64,000 bases of DNA from SLHU01 sp009929975 (GTDB lineage Bacteria; Bacillota; Clostridia; Saccharofermentanales; UBA5734): assembly GCA_040776905.1 (NCBI GenBank), contig JAXGZQ010000002.1:248001-312000 (forward strand), read 5' to 3'. A program made the position numbers and the translations under genes. Numbering within the stretch: position 1 is the stretch's first letter; each line of letters begins with the position of its first letter. A model generated the notes under the pieces. The model was given only the letters and a program-made list of their open reading frames with translations. It was not told the DNA's origin and did not search any database. Positions 33,293 to 41,988 of this stretch are shown here, piece by piece.

Positions 33293-34987
33293 ATGGATCT
33301 GTCAACGATCAAACCTTCTGCTGAGCAGACTCATCTGAGCAAGACCTTCCAACCGGGTGTCTGGCACCTCGTCGCGACACTCATTGTCCTGTTCCTGTGG
33401 ATGCGTCTGGTGTTCTGGGGCGGTTGGGGAATCGGCCTCAGCCTGGCACTGCTGTTCAGTGAGGGTCTGCTGTTTTTTTGGCGAACCGCGGTGTCAGACA
33501 CCAAATATTTACCGCAGGAGAGCATGATGGAGGCCAGTCAATCAATGGTGTCAGACACCAATATCGTCGTTGCGTCTCCTAGCGCAAGGAATCTTAAAAC
33601 CTCGGTGTCAGACACCAAAGATCTTGTGGTGCTTACGGTGATCATCGTTCTGATCGCGTTCAGTTTTTCACTCTTTGAAAATCCATTTCTACGCGTGCTG
33701 AATATATTGATGTTGATGGTACTTCTACCGGCGCAATTTTTGCTGATGTTTCCAATAAAGTCGACGTTCTGGCATCGTCCTCTTTTTTGGGTTGAGCTGG
33801 CGCTATCGGTTCTAATTCGCCCTTTGATCGCGCTGGGAGATCTAGGTGGCTTGCTGAGGCAGATCCGGCGTTCTCCGCAACTGACAAAAGCCGAAGGATC
33901 ACGCCCAATGATCCAGCGCACGCTGCCTCAGGTCATCCTCGGTGTGCTGATCGCCATACCGGTTCTATTTGTTCTCAGCCTGCTTCTGGCCAGTGCTGAC
34001 GCGATCTTTGCGGAACGGCTATCCGGTATCCATGAATGGGCCAATCGGATATCCGCGGGTGATTTGGTGGGACAGCTGGCTCTGACATTTATTCTGTTGC
34101 CATTTGCGCTCAGCTGGCTGCTGAGCGGATGGCAGGGGAAAATGATCCTTTCAGACAGTCAGATCACCAGAGATCTCGATAAATGCCGTCCTTCATCCAT
34201 TTCGACTCAGCAGGGCGGAAGAATTTTAATTATTACGATTCTCGCCAGCATCAATCTGTTGTATTTGTTTTTCGCATTGATCCAGATCCGCTATCTGACA
34301 GGTGCCTGGCAGGCACAGCTGCCGAATGGTATGACCTATTCACAATATGCCCGAAGTGGCTTTTTTGAATTGATGGGTGTCAGTGCGATCAATGTCTTGA
34401 TACTGCTCTTTGTGACGCGCCGATACGGGCGGTCCGGTACCAGTGGTGCCGCACTGCGTGTGATGATCCACATCCTGCTAGCAGGCAGTCTGGTCCAGTG
34501 GGCCTCTGCGATATTCCGCATGCGTATGTACATTGATACGTATGCTCTGACGCATCTTCGCTTCTACTCCAGTGCTTTCATGTTCTTGATTCTGGTTTGG
34601 ATGCTTTTGCTGCTGGCTGCTGAGTGGCTGCCGCGGCTGGTGGTCGGACGATGGCTGATCACGAGTGCATTGATCGCATTTATTTTGTTGAACTACAGTT
34701 GTCCAGATGCGTTGATCGCCCGGTTTAACGTTCAGACAGCGCTGGCAGCGGATCCGAATGCCAGCCAGACCCTTGATCTTGACTATCTGACCGATCTGTC
34801 AGATGATGCGATGCCCGCATTGCTGCCTTTGTTACAGGTTGATAACGAGACGCTTCGAACACGAGTTGAATCGATCTTCCATGAACGGCTGGAGATCATA
34901 GAGGATGCACAGTCAAACGGCCCCTGGCAGAACTGGACCGTCAATCGCAGCCGGGCATACCATGCCATCAACAAAGCTCTGGACTGA
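33293..34987 (+). CDS. DUF4153/DUF4173 family polytopic membrane protein
   Basis: 564 residues with about eleven hydrophobic segments. The C-terminal soluble part (NVQTALAADPNASQTLDLDYL then LSDDAMPALLPLL) is typical of DUF4173 proteins, whose function is unknown. GAGG precedes the ATG at 33293. Three VSDT elements are read in frame in the hydrophilic loop between the second and third hydrophobic segments (33490, 33547, 33604; 57 bp, i.e. 19 codons, apart), making this loop longer than it would otherwise be. Confidence 0.8.
   Translation: MDLSTIKPSAEQTHLSKTFQPGVWHLVATLIVLFLWMRLVFWGGWGIGLSLALLFSEGLLFFWRTAVSDTKYLPQESMMEASQSMVSDTNIVVASPSARNLKTSVSDTKDLVVLTVIIVLIAFSFSLFENPFLRVLNILMLMVLLPAQFLLMFPIKSTFWHRPLFWVELALSVLIRPLIALGDLGGLLRQIRRSPQLTKAEGSRPMIQRTLPQVILGVLIAIPVLFVLSLLLASADAIFAERLSGIHEWANRISAGDLVGQLALTFILLPFALSWLLSGWQGKMILSDSQITRDLDKCRPSSISTQQGGRILIITILASINLLYLFFALIQIRYLTGAWQAQLPNGMTYSQYARSGFFELMGVSAINVLILLFVTRRYGRSGTSGAALRVMIHILLAGSLVQWASAIFRMRMYIDTYALTHLRFYSSAFMFLILVWMLLLLAAEWLPRLVVGRWLITSALIAFILLNYSCPDALIARFNVQTALAADPNASQTLDLDYLTDLSDDAMPALLPLLQVDNETLRTRVESIFHERLEIIEDAQSNGPWQNWTVNRSRAYHAINKALD
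33490..33616 (+). repeat. Three in-frame VSDT elements in the DUF4153-type gene
   Basis: Cores at 33490-33502, 33547-33559 and 33604-33616, each read as VSDT; spacing 57 bp keeps the frame. Confidence 0.95.
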
Positions 34988-35032
34988 TTCTCTGTGCCAG
35001 TTATTCAGGTGCATCCAGCCACTGCACACATA

Positions 35033-35085
35033 GGTGTCAGACACCGAGTCGTAAATACTGGCTGCACACATAGGTGTCAGACACC
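35033..35085. repeat. Pair of VSDT elements, 40 bp apart
   Basis: Cores at 35033-35045 and 35073-35085, each preceded by TGCACA or GCACA at four bases, between two convergent genes. Confidence 0.9.
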
Positions 35086-35125
35086 AGCAATCCAAGGCTG
35101 TCAATCAGTAATGGAACTGTTTTGA

Positions 35126-36568
35126 TCAGACGTTATTGGTTGGGGTGACAGTTCCGGCTGATGCTGATTGGCTTTTGCGAAATGTATAGAGAAGATAGAG
35201 AAGTTCGCTCAGTTCACAGGCGATCATGCCGACAGCACCATTGATCGCCGGGTTGGCGGGTCCGACCACGGTCATCAGTGAGACAACGCTGATCAAGGTG
35301 ATGACGTTGATCGCTTTTCCTTTCCAAATGAAGCGGGTCTCGCGCCGCTGCATGAGAATACCCCAGAAATATTCGCGGGTGATCATCATAAAGGGCAGGA
35401 CACACATCAGCTTGAGAACATCTTCTGACTGCCGACTGATCTGATCACTGGTTCCGATCAGATGACGCAGGATGAGGTATCCGAGGTCTGTAAAGGCGAT
35501 CAGAATGAGAAGTCCCGCCATCGTCAGAGCAATAATCTGCGCGAAACGCCGGACACGCTGCCGGTACATGTCCCGATGAGGATCATCCTGACGGATGAAG
35601 TTGAGTGAGACCTGATGGAATGTATTCAACGGGCTGAGTACGACACTGCCAAGCCCCCAGGCAACCGCATAGACCGCGAGCGCCATATCTGGATTACTGC
35701 TGCGGGCGAGACCGGTATTGACGATCGGTCCAAGGCTGGTCTGGATCATAGCAGTGACCGTCAAAGGCATGAAGAAACTGAAAAGATTCAGTGTGGTCAA
35801 TGCCGCCGGGACGGGTCGTCCGGCTGTCGTGTTTTCGCGGTCGATTTGGTTCAAACCGTTGAGAATACTGCGGCTGGTTACTCGTGTGCCGACAATCATG
35901 ATCAAAGCTTCAATAGCGACGGCTCCGATATACATGATTCCGGTCAGATAAGCGCTTGGTATAAAGGAAAGACGTTCAATCAGCACAATGATCAGGAGCA
36001 CGTAGCTGATTCTGGCGATTGATGCGACCGTTATCAGTGGAGTGGTGCGGAATTTGATCGAAAAGCCAGCGAAAAAATCGCGTACTGAAGCGAAAACCGG
36101 GAACAGCGAGATGATGCGCAGGAGCAGGACCGCTTGTTCAAGCGTTTCACCGCTCAACCCCATGATCCGTTGAAAAATCCAGCGCGACAGATCAGTGAAG
36201 GCGATCAGACCGAGAATCAACAGGACAGTTGCCGTCACGCCGCCGAGAAAAAGGGAGACGCTCTTGAAATGAATGCGGTGGTCGACCATCGCTGTCACGG
36301 TCTGACGGATCATGCCAAGCGGGCTCTGAATGATCCACATAAGGCTCTTGGCGACGGCGAAAGCGGCAATTAAAACTTCCGGATTCGGGAGTCTGGCCAG
36401 GCCTGCATTGAAGAATGAATGGGTGATGACAACGACAAACGAAGTCATGGCCAGTGGCAGAAAAAAAGCGATCAGCTCCTTTTGCGAAGGTTCGCTGTCG
36501 TTTGATCGTTCCAGTATTCTGCCCAGCCTGCTGTCGGCAATCCATGCCCGTAATCCATCAAAACCCAT
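35126..36568 (-). CDS. MOP-superfamily (MATE/ANKH-like) membrane transporter, paralogue 1
   Basis: About 480 residues, twelve or so hydrophobic segments in two similar halves. Each half repeats a pattern: FFLPLAMTSFVVVITHSFFNAGLARLP in the first, FFMPLTVTAMIQTSLGPIVNTGLARSS in the second, as in MOP exporters and ankylosis-type (ANKH) proteins. The substrate is unknown. The start ATG 36568 is preferred because it follows GGGACGG, and the ATG at 36595 overlaps a TATAAT box (36594-36599, minus strand). Tandem with a paralogue upstream at 36702-38063. Confidence 0.65.
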   Translation of the reverse strand: MGFDGLRAWIADSRLGRILERSNDSEPSQKELIAFFLPLAMTSFVVVITHSFFNAGLARLPNPEVLIAAFAVAKSLMWIIQSPLGMIRQTVTAMVDHRIHFKSVSLFLGGVTATVLLILGLIAFTDLSRWIFQRIMGLSGETLEQAVLLLRIISLFPVFASVRDFFAGFSIKFRTTPLITVASIARISYVLLIIVLIERLSFIPSAYLTGIMYIGAVAIEALIMIVGTRVTSRSILNGLNQIDRENTTAGRPVPAALTTLNLFSFFMPLTVTAMIQTSLGPIVNTGLARSSNPDMALAVYAVAWGLGSVVLSPLNTFHQVSLNFIRQDDPHRDMYRQRVRRFAQIIALTMAGLLILIAFTDLGYLILRHLIGTSDQISRQSEDVLKLMCVLPFMMITREYFWGILMQRRETRFIWKGKAINVITLISVVSLMTVVGPANPAINGAVGMIACELSELLYLLYTFRKSQSASAGTVTPTNNV

Positions 36569-36632
36569 GTTCTTAACCGTCCCTTTAGGCAGCATTATAC
36601 CTGAATCTCAACTAATTGTGGATTCACATGCT

Positions 36633-36723
36633 GGTGTCTGACACCAAAGTTTTACTGATGATTCACATGTTGGTGTCTGACACCAAAGTTTTACTGATGA
36701 TTCACATGTTGGTGTCTGACACC
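36633..36723. repeat. Three VSDT elements, 39-bp period, between the transporter paralogues
   Basis: Cores at 36633-36645, 36672-36684 and 36711-36723 (GGTGTCTGACACC on the plus strand), each with TTCACA four bases before. The third encodes the C-terminal VSDTNM of the neighbouring transporter. Confidence 0.95.
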
Positions 36724-38063
36724 GTTTGGTGCAGACTGCGTTTGCTCATGGCAAAGAGGAAGAGGAATTCGGCCAGCTCGCAGGCGATCATGCCGATGAC
36801 ACCAACCATTGCGGCATTGGCAGGCCCGATCAGTGTCATGACGGTGATGGTCGAGATCAGGGTGATCAGGTTGACGGCTTTGCCGATCCAGATGAAGCGT
36901 GTTGTCCGTTTTTTCATCAGGATGCCCCAGTAGTATTCACGGGCGACGATCAAGAGCGGCAGGACAGCCATCAACTTTAGTACATCAGCAGACAAAACAC
37001 TGATCTGGTGACTGGCACCGATCCATTGTCGCAGAATAAAGTAGCCGATATCAGTAAAGGCAACGATCGCCAGAGCAAGTGAAGCTGAAAGCGATGTTAT
37101 GAGGGCGAATCGAATGACACTTTTTCGCCTCGGATCAAGCGGTCCATCCATATAGTTGAGCGGAACCTGATGAAAGGTGCCGAATGGACTATGAAAGATC
37201 GCGCCGAGATTCCAGGCGACTGAGAAGACGGACAGGGCGAGATCGGGTTCATGAGTTCTCGCCAGACCGGCATTGACGATTGGCGTCAGTGTGGTGTGGA
37301 TCAATGTAGTCGCGATGAGCGGCATGAAGAACATGACGATGTTGAGATAGGTCAGTTTGGTCGGAACGCGATCCGGTTGCTCGCGATCGAGCGCGTCGAG
37401 TGATTTTGTGATGCTCTTATTCAGAACACGGGTGCCGATGGCCATGGCGATCGCTTCAGTCGCAACCGCGCCGAGAAACATCAGGGCCGCGAGATAAGCC
37501 GGCGCGATGAAGGTGATTTTATCGATCAGATTGATGAAGATGAAGACGTAGATGATACGGATCACCGAGGCCAGCGTGATCAGTGGTGTCGTCCTGAACT
37601 TAATCGAAAAGGCAGCGAAAAAGTCGCGGGATGAGACGAGTGCGGGGAAAAAGGCGAGGACGCGCAGCATGCGGACAGCTTCATCCAGTGTTTGTCCGCG
37701 AAGGCCCATGACATGTTCGAACAGGTAGCGCGAGATGCCGGTATAAGCGATGAGAATGAGAAGCAGGACGACCCCGATGACGATTGATATGAGAAAGGTG
37801 ACGGTCCGGTGAAAGTTGCGGCGGTGATCGACCAGCGATGTGATCGTCTGGCGCATCATCATGGTCGGACTTTGAAAAATATGCATCATACTTTTCGCGA
37901 CAGCGAAGGCGGCGATCATGATCTCGGGAGACGGCAGGCGAGCCAGGCCGGCGTTGAAAAGCGAATGGGTGATGATAACAACAAAAGATGTAAGCGCCAG
38001 CGGTAGAAAAAACAGGGACAGTTCGCGTTGGGTCAGTCGGTGCCGCTGGTCGTTTGCTAACAT
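36702..38063 (-). CDS. MOP-superfamily (MATE/ANKH-like) membrane transporter, paralogue 2
   Basis: About 453 residues, clearly homologous to the downstream paralogue along its length (for example FFLPLALTSFVVIITHSLFN, AKSMMHIFQSPTMMMRQTI, REYYWGILMKKRTTRFIWIG). Start taken at ATG 38063 (MLANDQRHRL), about 11 bases after GGAGGAG; the open frame runs back to 38192 but through the promoter. Its C-terminal VSDTNM comes from a VSDT element. Duplicate transporters side by side may form a heterodimer or reflect recent duplication. Confidence 0.65.
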   Translation of the reverse strand: MLANDQRHRLTQRELSLFFLPLALTSFVVIITHSLFNAGLARLPSPEIMIAAFAVAKSMMHIFQSPTMMMRQTITSLVDHRRNFHRTVTFLISIVIGVVLLLILIAYTGISRYLFEHVMGLRGQTLDEAVRMLRVLAFFPALVSSRDFFAAFSIKFRTTPLITLASVIRIIYVFIFINLIDKITFIAPAYLAALMFLGAVATEAIAMAIGTRVLNKSITKSLDALDREQPDRVPTKLTYLNIVMFFMPLIATTLIHTTLTPIVNAGLARTHEPDLALSVFSVAWNLGAIFHSPFGTFHQVPLNYMDGPLDPRRKSVIRFALITSLSASLALAIVAFTDIGYFILRQWIGASHQISVLSADVLKLMAVLPLLIVAREYYWGILMKKRTTRFIWIGKAVNLITLISTITVMTLIGPANAAMVGVIGMIACELAEFLFLFAMSKRSLHQTVSDTNM

Positions 38064-38102
38064 GAGATAAGATACTCCTCCGCCAATTGAACGATACCCT
38101 AC

Positions 38103-38131
38103 ATTATACCGTAAAGAAAATGTCGGTACAA
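38103..38131 (-). promoter_or_regulatory. Promoter of transporter paralogue 2
   Basis: On the minus strand TTGTAC (38131-38126), 17-bp spacer, perfect TATAAT (38108-38103). Confidence 0.5.
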
Positions 38132-38201
38132 ACTCCCAATCATTGAGAAACTCAGTCAGCATCGATATGATAAGGATAACCAGAAGCGACAATCACAGAG
38201 T

Positions 38202-38430
38202 GGTGTCAGACACCAAGGATTGAACGATTCACAGAGTGGTGTCAGACACCAAGGATTGGACGATGCACAAAATGGTGTCAGACACCAAGGATTGAACGAT
38301 GCACAGAGTGGTGTCAGACACCAAGGATTGAACGATTCACAGAGTGGTGTCAGACACTAAGGATTGAACGATTCACAAAATGGTGTCAGACACCAAGGAT
38401 TGAACGATGCACAAAATGGTGTCAGACACC
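38202..38430. repeat. Tandem array of seven VSDT elements, exact 36-bp period
   Basis: Cores at 38202, 38238, 38274, 38310, 38346 (last base changed), 38382 and 38418, each 13 bp. Each is preceded by TTCACA, ATCACA or TGCACA plus four bases (GAGT or AAAT). Inter-core DNA is nearly identical from unit to unit, so this is a tandem repeat. It lies directly before the fucosidase gene. Confidence 0.97.
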
Positions 38431-38448
38431 GAAGGAAGCGAGGGCAGG

Positions 38449-39759
38449 ATGGAACGATTGAGTAAGGACGCGTATGAGCGGCAGACCGCTGCGACGCGGG
38501 ATGAACGGATGGCGTGGTGGCGTGACGCCAGGTTCGGGATGTTTATCCATTTCGGTCTATATGCGCAGCTGGGGCGGAATGAATGGGCGATCCCGTTTGA
38601 GAATATTCCTGTTGAGGAATATGCAAAGCTGGCGGATCAGTTCCAGCCGAAAGAGGACGCACCGCGTGAGTGGGCGGCGCTGGCGAAGAAGGCCGGCATG
38701 AAGTATATGGTACTGACGACCCGGCATCATGAAGGCTTCAGTTTATGGGACTCAAAGGTAAATCCATATAACTCGGTCAATCACGGTCCGCACCGCGACA
38801 TCGTCCGCGAATTCGTCGATGCCTGCCGCGAGTTCGGTCTGAAGATCGGCTTTTATTCCTCGTTGATGGACTGGCATCATCCGGATGGCTGGCGCTGTGC
38901 TTTTGATCCGGAGGCGAGGGTCCGTTTTCTCGACTATATCAAGGCGCTGAATCGTGAACTGCTGACACAGTACGGCAAGGTTGACATCCTCTGGTATGAC
39001 TGTCCGATGCCGATGGAATCGTGGGAAGGCTGGGATTCGCTGGAGATGAATCAGCAGATGCGTGAATTGCAGCCCCATATCCTGATCAATGACCGCAGTA
39101 AGCTCAATGAGGATTTTGGCACTCCGGAGGAACATATCACGAAGACAGATCGTGACTGGGAAGCCTGCATGACGTTCAACGGAATCAGCTGGGGTTATGT
39201 CGATTCGGCTCAGGCACGCAATTACAGTTACAACGCGCAGCAGATCATCAAGATGATCAACACGTGCTGTGAGGGCGGCGGCAACCTGCTGCTCAATATC
39301 GGCCCGGCACCAGACGGGTCGGTCCCGGAGGAAGCCATCGAACCGCTGGAGACTGTCGGCCGCTGGCTCGAAGAAAATGGCCGTGTGGTGTATGGCAAGC
39401 AGACACGCAAGATCGAATGGAATAAGCCCTACTGCGGCAATGCGGTCTCGGGCAGTTCGTCTGACGGGAAAACGATCTATCTGTGGAACTGGATCTGGCC
39501 GACCGGAGGTGAAATGGCGATCGGTGGATATCAGAAGGCTCCCAAGGCGATCCGGTTGGTTCGCGACGGAACACCAATTGCGTTTGAACATCGAGGGCAT
39601 CGCATCCTGTTGAAAAATCTGCCAGCTCAATCACCTGATCCGCATGCCGGCATCACGATGATTGAGATGGAGTTTGATGAGATGCCGCCGTATCAGTTCG
39701 CCAGTTATTATCCGCAACTGCATCTGGGCGACGATCAGGCGGCTGATGTCGAAAAATAA
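38449..39759 (+). CDS. Alpha-L-fucosidase, GH29
   Basis: 436 residues, cytoplasmic. Retaining exo-fucosidase that removes fucose from glycans. GH29 features are WWRDARFGMFIHFGLYA, YMVLTTRHHEGFSLWDSK, DACREFGLKIGFYSSLMDWH and the nucleophile Asp184 in VDILWYDCP; NTCCEGGGNLLLNIGPAPDG follows near the catalytic domain end. ATG 38449 is chosen; an in-frame extension to 38407 lies within a VSDT repeat. With the beta-galactosidase and NagA/NagB it suggests use of fucosylated glycans. Confidence 0.92.
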   Translation: MERLSKDAYERQTAATRDERMAWWRDARFGMFIHFGLYAQLGRNEWAIPFENIPVEEYAKLADQFQPKEDAPREWAALAKKAGMKYMVLTTRHHEGFSLWDSKVNPYNSVNHGPHRDIVREFVDACREFGLKIGFYSSLMDWHHPDGWRCAFDPEARVRFLDYIKALNRELLTQYGKVDILWYDCPMPMESWEGWDSLEMNQQMRELQPHILINDRSKLNEDFGTPEEHITKTDRDWEACMTFNGISWGYVDSAQARNYSYNAQQIIKMINTCCEGGGNLLLNIGPAPDGSVPEEAIEPLETVGRWLEENGRVVYGKQTRKIEWNKPYCGNAVSGSSSDGKTIYLWNWIWPTGGEMAIGGYQKAPKAIRLVRDGTPIAFEHRGHRILLKNLPAQSPDPHAGITMIEMEFDEMPPYQFASYYPQLHLGDDQAADVEK

Positions 39760-39840
39760 AGACACTGAAGTCTAATTAGACGCTGAAACCCTGTCACTAT
39801 CTGATCGATGAACAAAAGAGCCGGTGGCAAGTTGCTGCTG

Positions 39841-41088
39841 TTACTCTATGACAATATCGATGACCTGATCGCTGATGTCAGTGATATGAAACGAGTTGAG
39901 ATAGTGATCTTCAAGCGGGATCCATTCCTTTTTGAAGCGCTCGAGCATGTGTTCGCCGCCACGCTGCAGGATCCGCTTCAGCTGATCTTCTCGATTGATG
40001 CGCAGACAGACTTTCCAGTCATAGGTTTCGCGCAGATCAGGATGCAGACTGTAGACACCTTCGATGATGGTCAGCCGGTTTGGCGTCGCCGTTACCGGAT
40101 CACCGATCGTCATCGTGCGGCAGTCAAATGGACGGTAGGTGAAGGGTCGTCCGGCCAGGACGCCTTTGAGCACTTCAGAATGAAACCGTTCACGGTCGAC
40201 ATTGCCGCCGGGTTCATTGAAGCGCTGCGGGGTCCGCTGTTCCGGTCGGAGAAAATAGTCATCCATATGATAGATGGCACCGTCGTGTACAGAAGCGATC
40301 TGGGACGCCAAGGTGCTCTTTCCAGTGCCGCTGCTGCCATCAATGGCGATGATGACGCGTTCTCTTTGCCCAAGCAGGCGTTCGATCTGGCAGTAGAGAT
40401 CGAAAAACCGCGCCTGGTCGTACCGGATGACGCGGTAGGCCGGCTGATACATCCGGCGGTAGTGGTCACTGTGGCTGAGCATCGGCCAGCCGCGCTGCGC
40501 GTAGTCGTCGAGCCAGCGACGGACGTCGACCGGATTGAGCGGAATCAAGCCGTCATCACTTGCCATCTGCAAAACGGTCAGCCGATCTCGGAACGCATCT
40601 AGTGAGCCGTGATGTGTGTTGGCGGTCGAGACGAACAGACGATTCAGTGTGCGCAGGCAAATTTCCCGATCGGGGGTCTGCCTGGCATGATCGTCAGTAT
40701 GAAATGCCATCGCTGGTGCGGTTTGGCGGTCGGCTGAGGAATTTACAGGATCTGCTTGCCTGAGAAGCCCCTGCAGATGGAGCCGGGCCAGCCCATTGCC
40801 AATGGGTTCATACAGGGTCGGGTTGGTGTCTGGCGCAGAGGGTCTGGCTTCGTCTATTTGTCTTGCTTCAGTTACCAGGCGCTCGAGGGATCGGTCGGGA
40901 TCATCAATCAGATGACCGCCGCCGAATTCGGCCTGGTACAGCAGCTTGACATAGTCCTGGACGGCCATCGCCGGGGTGCGGCCGGCCTGGGCGAGCAGAA
41001 GCGGCCGCATTTCCCGGTATAATGCCGTGATATGGTCGGTGTTTTGGTCTTTGATATGATCTGTGTTGTGGTTTGATTGATGTGTCAT
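39841..41088 (-). CDS. Uridine-kinase-like P-loop kinase with N-terminal domain
   Basis: 415 residues. The C-terminal half is a P-loop nucleoside-kinase-type domain: Walker A AIDGSSGTGKST, MDDYFLRPEQRT (the uridine kinase MDDFY-like lid), FDCRTM and TIIEGVYSLHP. The N-terminal half of about 190 residues (KLLYQAEFGGGHLIDD segment) is a separate domain I do not recognise. The start codon comes one base after the stop of the ECF gene, so translation is coupled, linking this kinase to an imported vitamin or nucleoside-like compound. True substrate unknown. Confidence 0.8.
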   Translation of the reverse strand: MTHQSNHNTDHIKDQNTDHITALYREMRPLLLAQAGRTPAMAVQDYVKLLYQAEFGGGHLIDDPDRSLERLVTEARQIDEARPSAPDTNPTLYEPIGNGLARLHLQGLLRQADPVNSSADRQTAPAMAFHTDDHARQTPDREICLRTLNRLFVSTANTHHGSLDAFRDRLTVLQMASDDGLIPLNPVDVRRWLDDYAQRGWPMLSHSDHYRRMYQPAYRVIRYDQARFFDLYCQIERLLGQRERVIIAIDGSSGTGKSTLASQIASVHDGAIYHMDDYFLRPEQRTPQRFNEPGGNVDRERFHSEVLKGVLAGRPFTYRPFDCRTMTIGDPVTATPNRLTIIEGVYSLHPDLRETYDWKVCLRINREDQLKRILQRGGEHMLERFKKEWIPLEDHYLNSFHITDISDQVIDIVIE

Positions 41089-41089
41089 C

Positions 41090-41644
41090 TTATGAGCGGG
41101 CCATTGCCGGGCGGTCGATTAAATGGGCTTTTTTCAGGGCGATGACGATCAGCGGGACGAGGATGATCTGGACGATGATCCCGGGGATCGCGTTGACGAA
41201 CGCACCGGCGATGAACATCTGCCAGGTGAAGGCGTTGCCGGCCAGTCCCATCAGGGCGAAGGTCGCGAGACCCCAGACAATCCGTCCGACGATCATGGAG
41301 ATCACCAGGGCGACGTAGATAAAGGGGATCTTTTTCGGCAGCAGGCGATAGAGCACGCCAGTCATCAGTCCATAGACAGCCAGCTCGATGCTCATGGCGA
41401 TCGCCGTCGGGTACAGCGGCGGCATGCCACCCATCATCAGGCTGCGCAGCAGGGGCGTTATCAGGCCGACAACGAGCCCGAGCGGTCCGCCGAGTACGAA
41501 TCCGGCGATCAGGACCGGCAGATGCATCGGCAGAAAACGTGCGCCGAGGGCCGGAATCGATCCGGTGACAAAGGGCAGGAGCAGGCCGAGCGCGATAAAC
41601 ATCGCGGCCAGGACCAGGTTGCGGACAGACATTCTGTTGTTCAT
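41090..41644 (-). CDS. ECF transporter substrate-binding (S) component
   Basis: About 185 residues, six hydrophobic segments. The pattern LGARFLPMHLPVLIAGFVLG, VGLITPLLRSLMMGGMPPLY and AMSIELAVYGLMTGVLYRLL is typical of ECF S components for vitamins. ATG 41644 follows GAGGAGG; the upstream open frame lies in the attenuator leader and is not coding. The shared ECF-A/A'/T module is not in the window. It is in an operon with a P-loop kinase, suggesting uptake followed by phosphorylation. The leader carries a terminator hairpin, so regulation by a riboswitch is likely. Confidence 0.85.
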   Translation of the reverse strand: MNNRMSVRNLVLAAMFIALGLLLPFVTGSIPALGARFLPMHLPVLIAGFVLGGPLGLVVGLITPLLRSLMMGGMPPLYPTAIAMSIELAVYGLMTGVLYRLLPKKIPFIYVALVISMIVGRIVWGLATFALMGLAGNAFTWQMFIAGAFVNAIPGIIVQIILVPLIVIALKKAHLIDRPAMARS

Positions 41645-41666
41645 GGTGATCCTCCTCATTTTAGAC

Positions 41667-41715
41667 AAATAAATACCACGCAGGCATGTCCGTCTGGACA
41701 TCTGGGCCTTCGTGG
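41667..41715 (-). terminator. Attenuator terminator in the ECF leader
   Basis: On the minus strand CCACGAAGGC pairs with GCCTGCGTGG (nine pairs, one A-G mismatch), enclosing a second stem ATGTCC/GGACAT, then TATTTATTT. It lies about 25 bp before the ribosome binding site of the ECF gene, i.e. inside its 5' leader. Confidence 0.7.
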
Positions 41716-41830
41716 CATCCATCATGCGGTATTCAGAAAACCAGCCGTGTTGAATGGCCGGCTCTCGCTCATCGGTTCATTAATCTGTGTCTGCAGTCTT
41801 CTGACTGGCTCAACCGGCTTCAACCGATTG
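41716..41830 (-). ncRNA. Candidate riboswitch/aptamer region of the ECF operon
   Basis: About 115 nt between the promoter and the attenuator hairpin. A stem ATCGGTT/AACCGAT closes most of it and CCGG boxes can pair. GAGCGAGAGC followed by CGG is faintly like part of tetrahydrofolate riboswitches, but I cannot assign a class. Confidence 0.35.
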
Positions 41831-41836
41831 TTGTCA

Positions 41837-41865
41837 ATTTTAGCGAATCACAAAGGGGTCGTCAA
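41837..41865 (-). promoter_or_regulatory. Promoter of the ECF-kinase operon
   Basis: On the minus strand TTGACG (41865-41860), 17-bp spacer, TAAAAT (41842-41837). It predicts a leader of about 185 nt. Confidence 0.65.
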
Positions 41866-41872
41866 GCGGCGA

Positions 41873-41900
41873 TTGTACCAGGGTGCTTTTCAAGTATAAT
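41873..41900 (+). promoter_or_regulatory. Promoter of the vanZ-like gene
   Basis: TTGTAC (41873-41878), 16-bp spacer, TATAAT (41895-41900), back to back with the ECF promoter. Confidence 0.5.
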
Positions 41901-41988
41901 AGAACGAGATTGTCGTTATACCGCCGGTACTTACACGAATTTTGTCCGGTTGATCCTGATTGAATATAGTCTTCTGAGGAGTTCACAC

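Noticed and set aside
33355..33367. VSDT core variant GGTGTCTGGCACC in the DUF4153-type gene
   Set aside because: One mismatch in the dyad, different frame, no arms; too weak to count.
38202..38430. CRISPR array (36-bp repeats)
   Set aside because: Same reasons: the whole 36-bp unit is repeated, with no unique spacers.
41716..41830. Cobalamin riboswitch (AGTCAGAAGACTGC resembles its 3' box)
   Set aside because: The upstream conserved boxes are missing and the predicted transcript starts too close.
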